DNA from: Emcibacteraceae bacterium
Lineage (GTDB): Bacteria; Pseudomonadota; Alphaproteobacteria; Sphingomonadales; Emcibacteraceae
Assembly (NCBI GenBank): GCA_041396985.1
Contig: JAWKXO010000003.1
Location: 186,001-250,000 of the forward strand
Length of the DNA stretch: 64,000 nt
Direction of reading: 5' to 3'
The translations under genes were made by a program, and so were the position numbers. This document shows, piece after piece, positions 46,116-55,469 of this stretch. Numbering within the stretch: the stretch's first letter is position 1; each line of letters begins with the position of its first letter. The notes beneath the pieces were generated by a model. The model was given only the letters and a program-made list of their open reading frames with translations. It was not told the DNA's origin and made no database searches.

Positions 46116-47516
46116 TTAATTCTGAAGGGGAAGTGTAATTCTGAAGGTGCTTCCATTTGGGTCACTTTTTAAAAGATCAAGTGTCCCGCCGTGTGCTTCG
46201 ATCATTTCTCTTGAAATTGCCAGCCCGAGACCAGTACCGCCGCTACTACCACTTTTAAAGGGCTGGAACAGATTTTCTTTTATTTTTTCAGGAATACCAA
46301 GGGCGTCATCAGATATATCTATAATAATTTTGTCATTCTCAATAAAACTTTCTATCGTTATTTTACCGCTTTCGCCTATTGCCTGGACGGCGTTTCTGCA
46401 GATGTTCATAAAAACCCTGAATATCTGATCGTTGTCTGCTTTTAATTTTTGATCTTTTTTTATTTTGTTATGCAGAGTTATATTTTCATTATCCAGAAGA
46501 CCCAATGACGTTGAAACATCATCCACAAGATTATAGAGATTAAAAGTTCTGATGTTGAGATGCTCTACCTCGCGTCCACCATATTGCAGAGTGTTTTCAC
46601 AAAGGCGGATAGCCCTGTCAATGGCTTTTACAAAGCGTGGAGCCAGTTGTTGGACCACAGGATTGTCAATTGTACTAAGATGATCTGAAACAAGTTGCGC
46701 ACTCGAAAGCATATTTCTAAGGTCATGATTGATATTACTGATGGCACCGCCGAGCTTTGCCAGATGATTTTTCTGATTTAAAGCTTTTCTTATTTCATCC
46801 TGCATTTTTGTCAGCTCGCGCATGACGATACCAATTTCGTCAGCCCGGTCTTCCGCGTCAAGACGTTTGGTGAGATCCTCAGGAGCACGTCTGAAAGCGA
46901 TCATATTTTCGGTGATTTCTGTAACAGGTCTAACCAGAAGATTGAGCAGATTATAATAAAGCAGCATAGCAACCAGCAATGAAATTATGATGGTCAGAAT
47001 TGCTATGTTAAATGAATAGTCATACATTGCCTTACTGAGGAGTTCTTCATTAAAGACTATACTAATCTCATCATAATCTTCACCATTGGCATCCCCGGTT
47101 GCCTCAATCAAATATCCTTTGCGATTCAAATTCGCGAGCGTAACGAAGGCATCTTTTACAGACTGGTACCAGGAAATTTTCCTCATATCAAAGTGAGCAG
47201 ATATTTTAAATGGCTCGACAACTGTAAGTGCCTGTTGATTTTCCTCATCCATTTTTCTAACAATTGCGTAATTTTCTGTTGATGTAAGAAGTTCATCTGC
47301 AAGCATCCTGCTCACCATGTAATCCGGTGCTGCCTCTATAACCAATATGGCAATGTTGGCTTCTGCCAGTTTCTGTTTGATCCAGTTCACTCTGAAATTG
47401 GCAATTGACGGCACATAAATTACGATCTCGGCAATGAGTACAAAAGAGATTGTAAAAAGCAGCAGTCTGAGCGAGAGACTTTTTTTAACAGATAGTTTTT
47501 TTAGTTTCTCAAACAT
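46116..47516 (-). CDS. Orphan sensor histidine kinase
   Basis: A 466-residue membrane kinase. TM1 lies at about 18-38 and TM2 at about 168-190, with a periplasmic sensor domain of about 130 residues between. A HAMP-like linker (190-245) leads to the phospho-acceptor H264 (NINHDLRN). The ATPase domain has N box NICRNAVQAI, a G1 box DDALGIPE (Asp replacing Asn) and G2 GGTGLGLAIS. No response regulator is adjacent. Confidence 0.9.
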   Translation of the reverse strand: MFEKLKKLSVKKSLSLRLLLFTISFVLIAEIVIYVPSIANFRVNWIKQKLAEANIAILVIEAAPDYMVSRMLADELLTSTENYAIVRKMDEENQQALTVVEPFKISAHFDMRKISWYQSVKDAFVTLANLNRKGYLIEATGDANGEDYDEISIVFNEELLSKAMYDYSFNIAILTIIISLLVAMLLYYNLLNLLVRPVTEITENMIAFRRAPEDLTKRLDAEDRADEIGIVMRELTKMQDEIRKALNQKNHLAKLGGAISNINHDLRNMLSSAQLVSDHLSTIDNPVVQQLAPRFVKAIDRAIRLCENTLQYGGREVEHLNIRTFNLYNLVDDVSTSLGLLDNENITLHNKIKKDQKLKADNDQIFRVFMNICRNAVQAIGESGKITIESFIENDKIIIDISDDALGIPEKIKENLFQPFKSGSSGGTGLGLAISREMIEAHGGTLDLLKSDPNGSTFRITLPLQN

Positions 47517-47520
47517 ATTT

Positions 47521-48936
47521 TTAACCCAGAAAGGATAGGATCCTGACTATCATCTTTGTTTTATCACTAAAAAGGGAAGCTGTATAAAAACTAGAAGCTG
47601 CCCTTTTATTTATTTCGCCCAGTGTCGGATATGGGTAGATCATATTGGCTATCGCACTGATTTTTATACCTTGTTCTATTGCCAATATCCAGATCGCCAG
47701 GAGTTCATCAGCCGCTGTTCCAACAATGCTCGCTCCTAGAATTTTACCATTTTTGCTGGTTATGACTTTGACCAGTCCATTTGTCGTTCCCGTTGCTTTT
47801 GCCCGGTCATTGTCGTTATATGACCATCTTAATATTTTTATATTTTCACCAAATTTTTCACGTGCCTCAGCTTCACGAAGGCCGACACCGGCAAGTGTCG
47901 GTGATGTATAGGTCGTATGGGGAAGAGCCTTATAATCGGTCTTTGCCCAGAACATGCCGAATATAATCCGTCTGATAATTATCCCGGCGTCATACCCTGC
48001 CTTATGTGTGAAGCCGGGCCCTCCTGTCACATCGCCGATGGCATATACGGCTTTATTGCTCGTTCTTAAATTTGCGCCGACGATAATTCCCTGTCTGTTA
48101 TATTCAATACCGGCCTTTTCAAGATCTAGCCTGTCGATATTCGCTCTTCTTCCTGTGGCGATCAGTAAATGTGTGCCATTAATAATTTCGTTTTCAAGGG
48201 TGACTGAGATTTGCCCCTGACCGCCATTAATTTTTTTAATGGTGACTTTTTCCCTGAAATCTATTCCTTCATCACTCAGACTTTTAAGCAGTATCTTAAC
48301 GAGCTCCGGATCGTCATTTTCCATAAAATCAAGAGCGATAACAGTTACCTTTGAACCAAGCCGTTTATGTGCTTGTGCCATTTCAAGTCCAACAGGTCCG
48401 CCCCCGATGATAATCAGATGTTCAGGGGCCTCTTTTAAATCAAAAATAGTCTCATTCGTCAGATAGTCCGTTTTATCCAGTCCTGATATAGGTGGAATGC
48501 TTGGTGATGACCCGGTGGCGATAACAAAGCGTTTTGCCTTAATTATATTATCACCGGCTTTAATCGTTTTATGATCAATAAAGCTTCCGTATTCGGGGAT
48601 AACTGTAACACCCAGACCTTCAAACCGTTCTATCGAATCGTGTGGCGCAATGCCGGCAATGACATTATGGACATAATCATGCGTTTTGGAAAAATTGATA
48701 TCAGGGTCTGTTGCTTTTATGCCAAAGGCCCCGACATTTCTGAATGATTGAGCTGCCTGTGCGGCCGCAAGCAGGGATTTTGAAGGAACGCATCCGTAAT
48801 TCAGGCAGTCACCACCCATTTTACCACCTTCGATCAGGACAGTGTTTTTTCCAAGTTGCGCAGCACCGGCAGCAACGCTTAATCCACCGCTTCCACCGCC
48901 TATGATGCAAATATCCGCTTTTATAATTTTGGTCAT
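47521..48936 (-). CDS. MerA-like FAD/NAD(P) disulfide oxidoreductase
   Basis: A 471-residue flavoprotein with FAD motif GGGSGGLSVAAGAAQLG, redox pair GGDCLNYGCVPSK, NAD motif IIGGGPVGLEMAQAHKRLG and a Pyr_redox_dim C-terminus. The usual C-terminal catalytic His-x-x-x-x-Glu of lipoamide dehydrogenase is replaced by Tyr-Pro (IYPYPTLGE), as in mercuric-reductase-like proteins, so it is not a lipoamide dehydrogenase. No N-terminal HMA domain and no mer genes. It overlaps the TVP38 gene by ATGA, a recurrent pair. Confidence 0.88.
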   Translation of the reverse strand: MTKIIKADICIIGGGSGGLSVAAGAAQLGKNTVLIEGGKMGGDCLNYGCVPSKSLLAAAQAAQSFRNVGAFGIKATDPDINFSKTHDYVHNVIAGIAPHDSIERFEGLGVTVIPEYGSFIDHKTIKAGDNIIKAKRFVIATGSSPSIPPISGLDKTDYLTNETIFDLKEAPEHLIIIGGGPVGLEMAQAHKRLGSKVTVIALDFMENDDPELVKILLKSLSDEGIDFREKVTIKKINGGQGQISVTLENEIINGTHLLIATGRRANIDRLDLEKAGIEYNRQGIIVGANLRTSNKAVYAIGDVTGGPGFTHKAGYDAGIIIRRIIFGMFWAKTDYKALPHTTYTSPTLAGVGLREAEAREKFGENIKILRWSYNDNDRAKATGTTNGLVKVITSKNGKILGASIVGTAADELLAIWILAIEQGIKISAIANMIYPYPTLGEINKRAASSFYTASLFSDKTKMIVRILSFLG

Positions 48937-49658
48937 GCGGGGCGTGATCCCTTAATTTTTTTAATAATAATTGGCATCAGGGACAATAGCCCTAAAGCAA
49001 CAAGCGGCACGATGACTTCAGGTGATCGTAAAATGGAAAGATCGGGTGTTTTACCCTGCTCAAGAATATATCCAATCCCGCTTCCAATACTGGCATAGAC
49101 AAATGTCCCGGGAATAATGCCAACGAGCGTGGTGATAAAATATAACCGGAGACTAACCCCCATAAAGGCAGGCACAATGTTGACGACAAAAAAAGGAAAG
49201 GCAGGAACCAATCTTAAGAATAAAAGATAGCTGACGGCATTTTCATTAAATCCGTCCCTCATTTTTGAAAGCCACGGTCCGGCGCGCTTTTTAAGACTAT
49301 CCTGAAGCGCATATTTTGCTGCCAGAAAAATAAGTGTGGCGCCGATCGTTGCCGAGACAACAATGAGTGATCCGGCAACAAATGTTCCCAGAAGAGCACC
49401 ATAGAGCAGGGATAAAACGGATGCCCCGGGAATAGAAAAGGCGACTGAAAGAATATAAATAAGTGAAAAGGAAAGCAGGCTTAAGACATACTGATCATCG
49501 ATAAAGTTTTTCAATGTGGCATAATTTTCACCGATGGCTTTAAATGAAAAGAATTTATCAACATCAAAATATATAGCCAGACCAAGACCAATAGCCAGAA
49601 CAGCAACAGGGATGTATCGTTTTAAATTCATTTGGTTACTTTCAGTTTTCGCATTCAC
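48933..49658 (-). CDS. TVP38/TMEM64 (SNARE-associated, VTT) membrane protein
   Basis: About 241 residues from GTG 49658 (an ATG at codon 10, 49631, is also possible). It has about six transmembrane segments with a VTT/DedA-like core (FSIPGASVLSLLYGALLGTF; LRLVPAFPFFVVNIVPAFMG). The family is linked to lipid scrambling or transport in membranes. Upstream partner of the MerA-like flavoprotein. Confidence 0.88.
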   Translation of the reverse strand: MNAKTESNQMNLKRYIPVAVLAIGLGLAIYFDVDKFFSFKAIGENYATLKNFIDDQYVLSLLSFSLIYILSVAFSIPGASVLSLLYGALLGTFVAGSLIVVSATIGATLIFLAAKYALQDSLKKRAGPWLSKMRDGFNENAVSYLLFLRLVPAFPFFVVNIVPAFMGVSLRLYFITTLVGIIPGTFVYASIGSGIGYILEQGKTPDLSILRSPEVIVPLVALGLLSLMPIIIKKIKGSRPA

Positions 49659-49784
49659 CTGATTACTGTAGCGGAAATAACCCTATTGAACTATAATAAA
49701 CTGTTGAAATAACTTCTATTCACAGATATGTGATCGTGAATAATTGACTGTTTTTATTTTATGGTATTTATCGCTATAGAGGCA

Positions 49785-49813
49785 TTGACTTATAGTATCA
49801 TACCTATTATACA
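49785..49813 (+). promoter_or_regulatory. Sigma-70 promoter for rpmH
   Basis: TTGACT (49785-49790) and TATACA (49808-49813) are 17 bases apart, a good -35/-10 pair. It lies about 80 bases upstream of rpmH. Confidence 0.7.
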
Positions 49814-49892
49814 CCCGGTTTCATAAACGCATTCGGCCACAGGCACGAATAAAAATTAATTTAATCGCCTCTTAGGCAGTTGGAGAAGTCCA

Positions 49893-50027
49893 GTGAAACG
49901 TACATATCAACCAAGTGCTCTGGTTCGTAAACGCCGTCATGGCTTCCGTTCGCGCTCTGCGACAGTTGGTGGAAGACGAGTTCTTGCTGCCCGCCGTGCG
50001 AAAGGACGTAAACGCTTGTCAGCATAA
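49893..50027 (+). CDS. rpmH: Ribosomal protein L34
   Basis: A 44-residue basic protein starting at GTG 49893 with TGGAGA upstream. Its sequence [19 protein letters not shown] and the C-terminal [11 protein letters not shown] are diagnostic for bL34. It heads the conserved rpmH-rnpA-yidD-yidC cluster. A terminator-like hairpin separates it from rnpA. Confidence 0.98.
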   Translation: MKRTYQPSALVRKRRHGFRSRSATVGGRRVLAARRAKGRKRLSA

Positions 50028-50062
50028 TTACACTGATTAGTCGTTAGACACGATTTCGAAAG

Positions 50063-50093
50063 CCGGTCCTTCATTTGAGTGACCGGTTTTTTT
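50063..50093 (+). terminator. Intrinsic terminator or attenuator after rpmH
   Basis: CCGGTC (50063-50068) pairs with GACCGG (50081-50086) and is followed by seven T. It sits between rpmH and rnpA and would lower rnpA expression relative to L34. Confidence 0.9.
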
Positions 50094-50104
50094 GTGGATT
50101 TTAT

Positions 50105-50503
50105 ATGATGTCACAAGCTATTGATAATAAAAGAAAAAAAATTGAAACTCTTAAGAAGAGAAGTGATTTTCTTCGGGTGGCAGAAACGCGAAAAAAGTGG
50201 ATCTCACCAGCAATAATCCTGCAGGTGGCAAAGCAGAAAGACAATGTTTCTGACAAAATCAGAGTGGGGTATACAGCAAGCAAAAAGGTCGGTAATGCGG
50301 TATTGCGTAACCGCGCCAAAAGAAGAATGCGTGAAGCCGCGCAACTGGTTATGTCTGAAAATGGTGTCAAAAATCACGACTATGTGCTTATAGCAAGAAA
50401 GGAAATTACAGAGCGTCCCTATATTGAATTGATTCGTGACTTGAAATGGTCGTTGAAGAGACTACATGTTGAACCAGACGATAAAAGGACCAATGACCGG
50501 TGA
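50105..50503 (+). CDS. rnpA: Ribonuclease P protein component
   Basis: About 132 residues from ATG 50105, chosen because the longer frame (50075) overlaps the terminator; ATG 50108 is equally possible. The N-terminal [14 protein letters not shown] and the RNR motif [19 protein letters not shown] are diagnostic. It binds RNase P RNA to mature tRNA 5' ends. The stop overlaps yidD. Confidence 0.95.
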   Translation: MMSQAIDNKRKKIETLKKRSDFLRVAETRKKWISPAIILQVAKQKDNVSDKIRVGYTASKKVGNAVLRNRAKRRMREAAQLVMSENGVKNHDYVLIARKEITERPYIELIRDLKWSLKRLHVEPDDKRTNDR

Positions 50504-50808
50504 TTTTTTCCTCCCTGATAAAATATTTAAGTAAGATTTTGTCTTATTTCTTGAAAGCAATGATTACTGTCTATAAGTATGTCATTTCACCATTGCTGGG
50601 GCCGAAGTGTCGTTATTTGCCGACATGTTCATCCTATGCGATGGAGGCAATAGAAATTCATGGTCCCCTTAAAGGTGGCTGGCTTGGACTAAAAAGAATA
50701 TTAAGATGTCACCCCTGGGGCGGCAGTGGTTATGATCCGGTACTGCCTAAAAATAAGGATGGATCAGAAAATTGTAATTGTAGTGCCGACTTCTTAGGCA
50801 AAAATTAG
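50500..50808 (+). CDS. yidD: Membrane insertion efficiency factor YidD
   Basis: A 102-residue protein from GTG 50500, overlapping rnpA. The signature [26 protein letters not shown] and the C-terminal GGSGYDPV motif are typical. It is a small membrane-associated partner of YidC, encoded 10 bases downstream. The N-terminus has about 20 extra hydrophobic residues compared with E. coli, so a later start is possible. Confidence 0.93.
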   Translation: MIFSSLIKYLSKILSYFLKAMITVYKYVISPLLGPKCRYLPTCSSYAMEAIEIHGPLKGGWLGLKRILRCHPWGGSGYDPVLPKNKDGSENCNCSADFLGKN

Positions 50809-50818
50809 AGATAGTATA

Positions 50819-52558
50819 ATGGAAGAAAACCGTAATTTCATATTGGCGATTGTGTTGACCATCATCATCCTGTTTGGTTGGGAGTATTTTTTTGGCAACA
50901 AATCGAAAGTGGATGAGCAAACTGCAACAGAACAGGTCGCGGCGGCAGGATCATCCGAAATTGCGGGAATCCCGGATATCAATTCCGCCAATGATGTTGG
51001 CGGGAGCATTCCCGGCATGGCAGCGCCTATAGTTAAAGACATCGACGTCAGTCGGAATGATGTGGTCGCTGGTCGTGACAATGTTAGAATTGATAGTGGC
51101 AGACTTCAGGGAACCATTAGTCTTAAAGGTCTTCGTTTCGATGATCTTTCCTTAAAAGACTATAGAGAAACTGTGGAAAAGGATTCCCCGATCGTCACAC
51201 TTCTTAGTCCCTATAATACCGCCAAAGCCTATTTTGCAGATTTTGGCTGGGTTGGGGACGGGAAAAAACCGGATGCCGATTCCGTCTGGACAGCCAATAA
51301 ATCGACCCTGACATCGGATGATACGGTGACATTTACCTGGGACAATGGCGAAGGTCTTTTATTTACACGTGAAATCTCCCTTGATCAGAATTATATGTTC
51401 ACGATAGACCAGCGTGTCCAGAATAATACGGATTCTGCGGTTACTATGGCAACATACGGCAGGATTTATCGAGAAGGCGGTGGTGACAGTAATGCCCGCT
51501 TCATTCTTCATGAAGGCCCACTTAGGGTTGGAGATGAAGGTAAAGAGGAAATCACCTATAAAGACCTTGAGAAAGAAACTTTTGAGCCGGAAAAAGTGAC
51601 TGAAGGTGGTTGGGACGGCATTACGGATAAGGAATGGCTTGTTGCGCTTATCCCTGATCAGAAAGAGAGCTTCACAACAAATATTTCCCGCACCACACAA
51701 AATAACGGTGAACAGTTTCACGTAAATTTTGTTAATAATGCTGTTTCGATCGCACCTGGAGCATCGGCAGGAAAAGTAGCCCGTCTTTTTGCAGGGGCCA
51801 AAGAAGTTGCGCTGCTTGAACATTATACAGATGTTGAAGGCGTTAAGATGCTTGATTATGCCATTGACTGGGGATGGTTTCATTTTATTACCAAGCCGAT
51901 TTATCTGACCTTGCATTTCTTCTACGGTATAGTCGGTAATTTCGGTATTGCCATATTGCTTCTTACTCTTGTGATTAAGGGGCTTCTATTTCCAATGGCC
52001 AATAAACAATATGAAAGCATGGGACGCATGAAAAAACTGCAGCCAAAGATGCAGAAGCTGAAAGAGAAATTCGGTGATGATCGCGCCCGTATGCAGCAGG
52101 AAACCATGGAGCTTTATAAAAAGGAAAAGGTAAACCCGTTGGCAAGCTGTCTTCCCATTTTTATTCAAATACCTGTTTTCTTCTCATTATATAAAGTGCT
52201 TTATGTGACAATAGATATGCGTCATGCACCATTTTTTGGCTGGATCCGTGATCTGAGCGCACCTGACCCGATGCTGGTTACCAATCTTTTTGGACTTATT
52301 CCCTGGCATCCGACAGGGTTTCTGGCAATTGGTGTACTTCCGGTTCTGATGGGAATAACGATGTATCTGCAGCAAAAATTAAACCCGCCAATGGCTGACC
52401 CCGTTCAGCAGAAAATATTTACGTTTATGCCAATTATGTTCACATTTATTTTGGCTGGTTTCTCTGTTGGTCTGGTGATTTACTGGACCTGGAACAATAT
52501 CCTGACTATATGCCAGCAATGGGTGATTATGCGCAGGGTTGAGGCAAAAGAAAGCTGA
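50819..52558 (+). CDS. yidC: Membrane protein insertase YidC
   Basis: A 579-residue insertase. An N-terminal transmembrane helix (ILAIVLTIIILFGWEYFF) is followed by a large periplasmic P1 domain (about 60-350) and the conserved five-helix core (LTLHFFYGIVGNFGIAILLLTLVIK, NPLASCLPIFIQIPVFFSLYKVL). It inserts inner-membrane proteins with or without Sec. Length is normal for Gram-negatives. Confidence 0.96.
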   Translation: MEENRNFILAIVLTIIILFGWEYFFGNKSKVDEQTATEQVAAAGSSEIAGIPDINSANDVGGSIPGMAAPIVKDIDVSRNDVVAGRDNVRIDSGRLQGTISLKGLRFDDLSLKDYRETVEKDSPIVTLLSPYNTAKAYFADFGWVGDGKKPDADSVWTANKSTLTSDDTVTFTWDNGEGLLFTREISLDQNYMFTIDQRVQNNTDSAVTMATYGRIYREGGGDSNARFILHEGPLRVGDEGKEEITYKDLEKETFEPEKVTEGGWDGITDKEWLVALIPDQKESFTTNISRTTQNNGEQFHVNFVNNAVSIAPGASAGKVARLFAGAKEVALLEHYTDVEGVKMLDYAIDWGWFHFITKPIYLTLHFFYGIVGNFGIAILLLTLVIKGLLFPMANKQYESMGRMKKLQPKMQKLKEKFGDDRARMQQETMELYKKEKVNPLASCLPIFIQIPVFFSLYKVLYVTIDMRHAPFFGWIRDLSAPDPMLVTNLFGLIPWHPTGFLAIGVLPVLMGITMYLQQKLNPPMADPVQQKIFTFMPIMFTFILAGFSVGLVIYWTWNNILTICQQWVIMRRVEAKES

Positions 52559-53222
52559 GCCATTGACAGAACACGAAAAAACGGCTGAAGAGCAGGCAGC
52601 GTATCTGGAAAGAGGGCGCCTGCTTTTTTGTAGTGACTGCCAGTTTTTGCTTGGGGCCGCATCTCTTTCGCAGCTTCCTGAACCAGACGCGGTAGAAATT
52701 GCTTTTGCGGGCCGGTCCAATGTGGGCAAGTCAAGCCTACTAAATGCACTGACGGGCCGAAACGGGCTTGCCCGAACTTCAAACACACCGGGCCGAACAC
52801 AGCAGCTCAATTTTTTCTTCCTCGGCGACCGGGAAAAAGACGGACTTTATGTGGTTGACCTTCCTGGATACGGCTATGCCAAAGTGTCGAAAAAACTGGT
52901 TAATGACTGGGTCAAGTTAATGCGTGAATATCTTCGCGGAAGGCCAAATCTTAGAAGAGTTTTTGTCCTTGTTGACGGGCGTCACGGATTAAAGGACAGT
53001 GATCGTGAACTAATGTCCATGCTTGATGAAACGGCTGTTTCCTATCAGATTGTATTGACCAAATCCGATAAGGTGAAGATGTCTGAAATGGAAAAGACAC
53101 TCACAAAAACGCAGAAAGAAATTTCAAAGAATGTTGCTGCCCATCCAAAAGTATTGATTACCAGCGCTGTTAAGGGATATGGTCTGGACGAATTGCGGGC
53201 AATTATTGCTGAAATGTTATAG
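52539..53222 (+). CDS. yihA: Ribosome biogenesis GTPase YihA/EngB
   Basis: About 227 residues from TTG 52539, overlapping the yidC end; TTG 52563 is an alternative. The G1 loop GRSNVGKSSLLNALTG, the G2/G3 region SNTPGRTQQLN and VDLPGYGYAKV, and G4 TKSDKVK are all intact. Essential for 50S assembly in many bacteria. Alphaproteobacterial position after yidC is usual. Confidence 0.94.
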   Translation: MRQKKAEPLTEHEKTAEEQAAYLERGRLLFCSDCQFLLGAASLSQLPEPDAVEIAFAGRSNVGKSSLLNALTGRNGLARTSNTPGRTQQLNFFFLGDREKDGLYVVDLPGYGYAKVSKKLVNDWVKLMREYLRGRPNLRRVFVLVDGRHGLKDSDRELMSMLDETAVSYQIVLTKSDKVKMSEMEKTLTKTQKEISKNVAAHPKVLITSAVKGYGLDELRAIIAEML

Positions 53223-53247
53223 GGCTTAAAATGACAGGGAGTGGGAA

Positions 53248-54147
53248 ATGACCGGAAAAATTGACAGACAGGTAATGTTAAGAAAAGCAAGAACGCTTAC
53301 AGAAGCGCTTCCCTATATGCGACGTCATGCCGGCAAAACCTTTGTTATTAAATATGGCGGCCATGCCATGGTCGATGAAGTATTATCTGAAAATTTCGCC
53401 CGTGATATCGTCCTGATGAAACAGGTGGGGATGAACCCAATCGTTGTTCATGGTGGTGGACCACAGATTGGCAGTATGCTTGAACGGCTCAAAATTGAAA
53501 GCTCATTTGTTGACGGACTTCGTGTGACAGATAAAGCGACAATAGAAATCGTCGAAATGGTGCTTTCTGGAAGCATCAATAAATCCATTGTCGGTGCCAT
53601 AAACAAAATAGGCGGTAAAGCCGTCGGCCTTTCCGGAAAAGACAGTGGTCTGGTTATTGCGGAGCCTTTAAAACGAAAGCGTAAAGATCCTGATTCAAAT
53701 ATTGAGCAGATACTCGATCTCGGATATGTCGGAGAACCAAAACATGTCAATGCGGAATTTCTTCGTTCATTTGAAAAATCTCCGGTTATACCTGTCATCG
53801 CCCCAATCGGCTTGGGTGAAGGGGGGGAAACCTATAACATCAATGCTGATACAATGGCCGGTGCAATTGCCGGTGCGTTAAAAGCAGAGCGGTTATTGCT
53901 TCTGACCGATGTGGTGGGTGTTCTTGACAAAGATAAAAATCTGATTGCCGATATGAATGAGGATATGGCCAAAGCATTAATAGAGGACGGGACCATAATC
54001 GGCGGTATGATCCCTAAAGTGGAAACCTGTATTAAAGCAATACATGATGACGTTGGTGCGTCAGTCATCATTGATGGCCGTGTTGAACATGCCCTGTTAC
54101 TGGAGCTTTTCACCGAACATGGTGCGGGAACTTTAATCCAGAAATAA
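53248..54147 (+). CDS. argB: Acetylglutamate kinase
   Basis: A 299-residue kinase for the second step of arginine synthesis. Seen are [26 protein letters not shown], and the ATP-binding [13 protein letters not shown] segment. The ribosome site is GGGAG. A run of alphaproteobacterial genes (yihA-argB) is conserved. Arginine feedback sensitivity cannot be told directly, although the N-terminal helix present here is found in sensitive enzymes. Confidence 0.96.
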   Translation: MTGKIDRQVMLRKARTLTEALPYMRRHAGKTFVIKYGGHAMVDEVLSENFARDIVLMKQVGMNPIVVHGGGPQIGSMLERLKIESSFVDGLRVTDKATIEIVEMVLSGSINKSIVGAINKIGGKAVGLSGKDSGLVIAEPLKRKRKDPDSNIEQILDLGYVGEPKHVNAEFLRSFEKSPVIPVIAPIGLGEGGETYNINADTMAGAIAGALKAERLLLLTDVVGVLDKDKNLIADMNEDMAKALIEDGTIIGGMIPKVETCIKAIHDDVGASVIIDGRVEHALLLELFTEHGAGTLIQK

Positions 54148-54166
54148 ATGTATTGCTGAATTAAAG

Positions 54167-55423
54167 TTATTCATAAAGGGCTATTTCATATTCCATTTTG
54201 TCGTGTGACATTGGAAAATCAATACCATTTTTGGCATTTACAAAATCGGCCGTTGGCACAAATGCCAGATCGGATTGCATTTGAAGTGCGGTTCTCATAC
54301 TAAGCCCGGCTCTGTATGCCAACGCAACAATAATTGATCCTTTTTTCTTGTTCAAAATGCTGCGGACTGAATTATCGGGTAAGTTTGACATAATTATAAG
54401 GGATTGTATAACAAGTTCGCGTTGTTTGTTCTTAATCGCATTCTGGATGAATTCATCGTCTATGATACCGCGCTCAAACAAATCGGCAGCCTGTTCGGAT
54501 AGGGATCGTTTATCGCTATTTTCAGCATTTTCATTTGAAATCCGGTCCCGTGCCCGGATCAGCAATTCTTTACCCTGTTCAGGGTCAAGATGGTTATCGG
54601 TAATCATTATGTCCACCAGAGATGATGCAACAAATGTGGCGATCCGTTTCATGGCTCTTATGGAAAGGCTGGGGCGTTTAACTAAGGGCTCATGCCAGGC
54701 GACAATATTTTTTTCCTGTGCCTGATCTATAATTTTATCAAGTGTTTCTTCACGGATCTGGGCGTTCTGATTGGCAAGCAGATTGGCAACTGCCGGAATT
54801 TCCAGTGTTGATGCTATGGCATCACAGACATCACCGCTTAGGTCATTTCGGTTGGCAATGGCTTCCAGTGCACCGCTTAATGTGGTTGCTGCAATGATTT
54901 CCTTGAGGTCGGCATCACTTAATAAAGGGGAATATTCAAGTATCGGGGCGCATACCGATAAAATTTCATCATTGGCCAGTTTCAGGGCAATATGCTTTGG
55001 GATACTGTCTGATGATTTTAATTCTTCGGCAAGAATTTGTCTGACGGATGGCAACTGATCATTGGCGAGCTTTTCAATCATTTCAATTGCTTTATCACGA
55101 ATTTGTCTAGCACCCTCGTCAGAGATATTCGGAAAGAAACGGGTAATTTTTCGTGCCAGTTCGTGTTTTACTTCTTCATCAATATCGTTTGAGAGAATCT
55201 CGTCAGCTTTATAGGGTGTATTGGGATTTGCTGCGATTTTTTTCCGGATGTCAGGATCTTCATCTTCTGCCAGATAATAAAGAACTTCCTGCGGTGTATT
55301 ATCACCGCTGGCCAGGATCATCTTATCATCGCGCTTTTTGGCTTCCAAAGCTTTGCGTGCTTCTTCATAGGAAGTGAGTTCTTCTTCCCGGTTGTCTTTT
55401 TTTCTAAATAAATTTTTTATCAT
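54167..55423 (-). CDS. DUF2336 HEAT-like repeat protein
   Basis: A 418-residue protein rich in short alpha-helical repeats (for example EVLYYLAEDEDPDIRKKIAANPNTP and IALKLANDEILSVCAPILEYSPLLS), matching DUF2336, a family confined mainly to alphaproteobacteria. The repeats suggest a HEAT-type scaffold. Role unknown; it converges with argB and follows a diguanylate cyclase gene on the same strand by 47 bases. Confidence 0.87.
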   Translation of the reverse strand: MIKNLFRKKDNREEELTSYEEARKALEAKKRDDKMILASGDNTPQEVLYYLAEDEDPDIRKKIAANPNTPYKADEILSNDIDEEVKHELARKITRFFPNISDEGARQIRDKAIEMIEKLANDQLPSVRQILAEELKSSDSIPKHIALKLANDEILSVCAPILEYSPLLSDADLKEIIAATTLSGALEAIANRNDLSGDVCDAIASTLEIPAVANLLANQNAQIREETLDKIIDQAQEKNIVAWHEPLVKRPSLSIRAMKRIATFVASSLVDIMITDNHLDPEQGKELLIRARDRISNENAENSDKRSLSEQAADLFERGIIDDEFIQNAIKNKQRELVIQSLIIMSNLPDNSVRSILNKKKGSIIVALAYRAGLSMRTALQMQSDLAFVPTADFVNAKNGIDFPMSHDKMEYEIALYE

Positions 55424-55469
55424 TTACCTGATCCAGAATTTCATATTTTCCTGTTATTCCCCAAAGTAA

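Noticed and set aside
47521..48936. Lipoamide dehydrogenase or true mercuric reductase
   Set aside because: The C-terminal catalytic His is Tyr, excluding lipoamide dehydrogenase; no HMA domain, C-terminal vicinal Cys pair or mer genes support mercury reduction.
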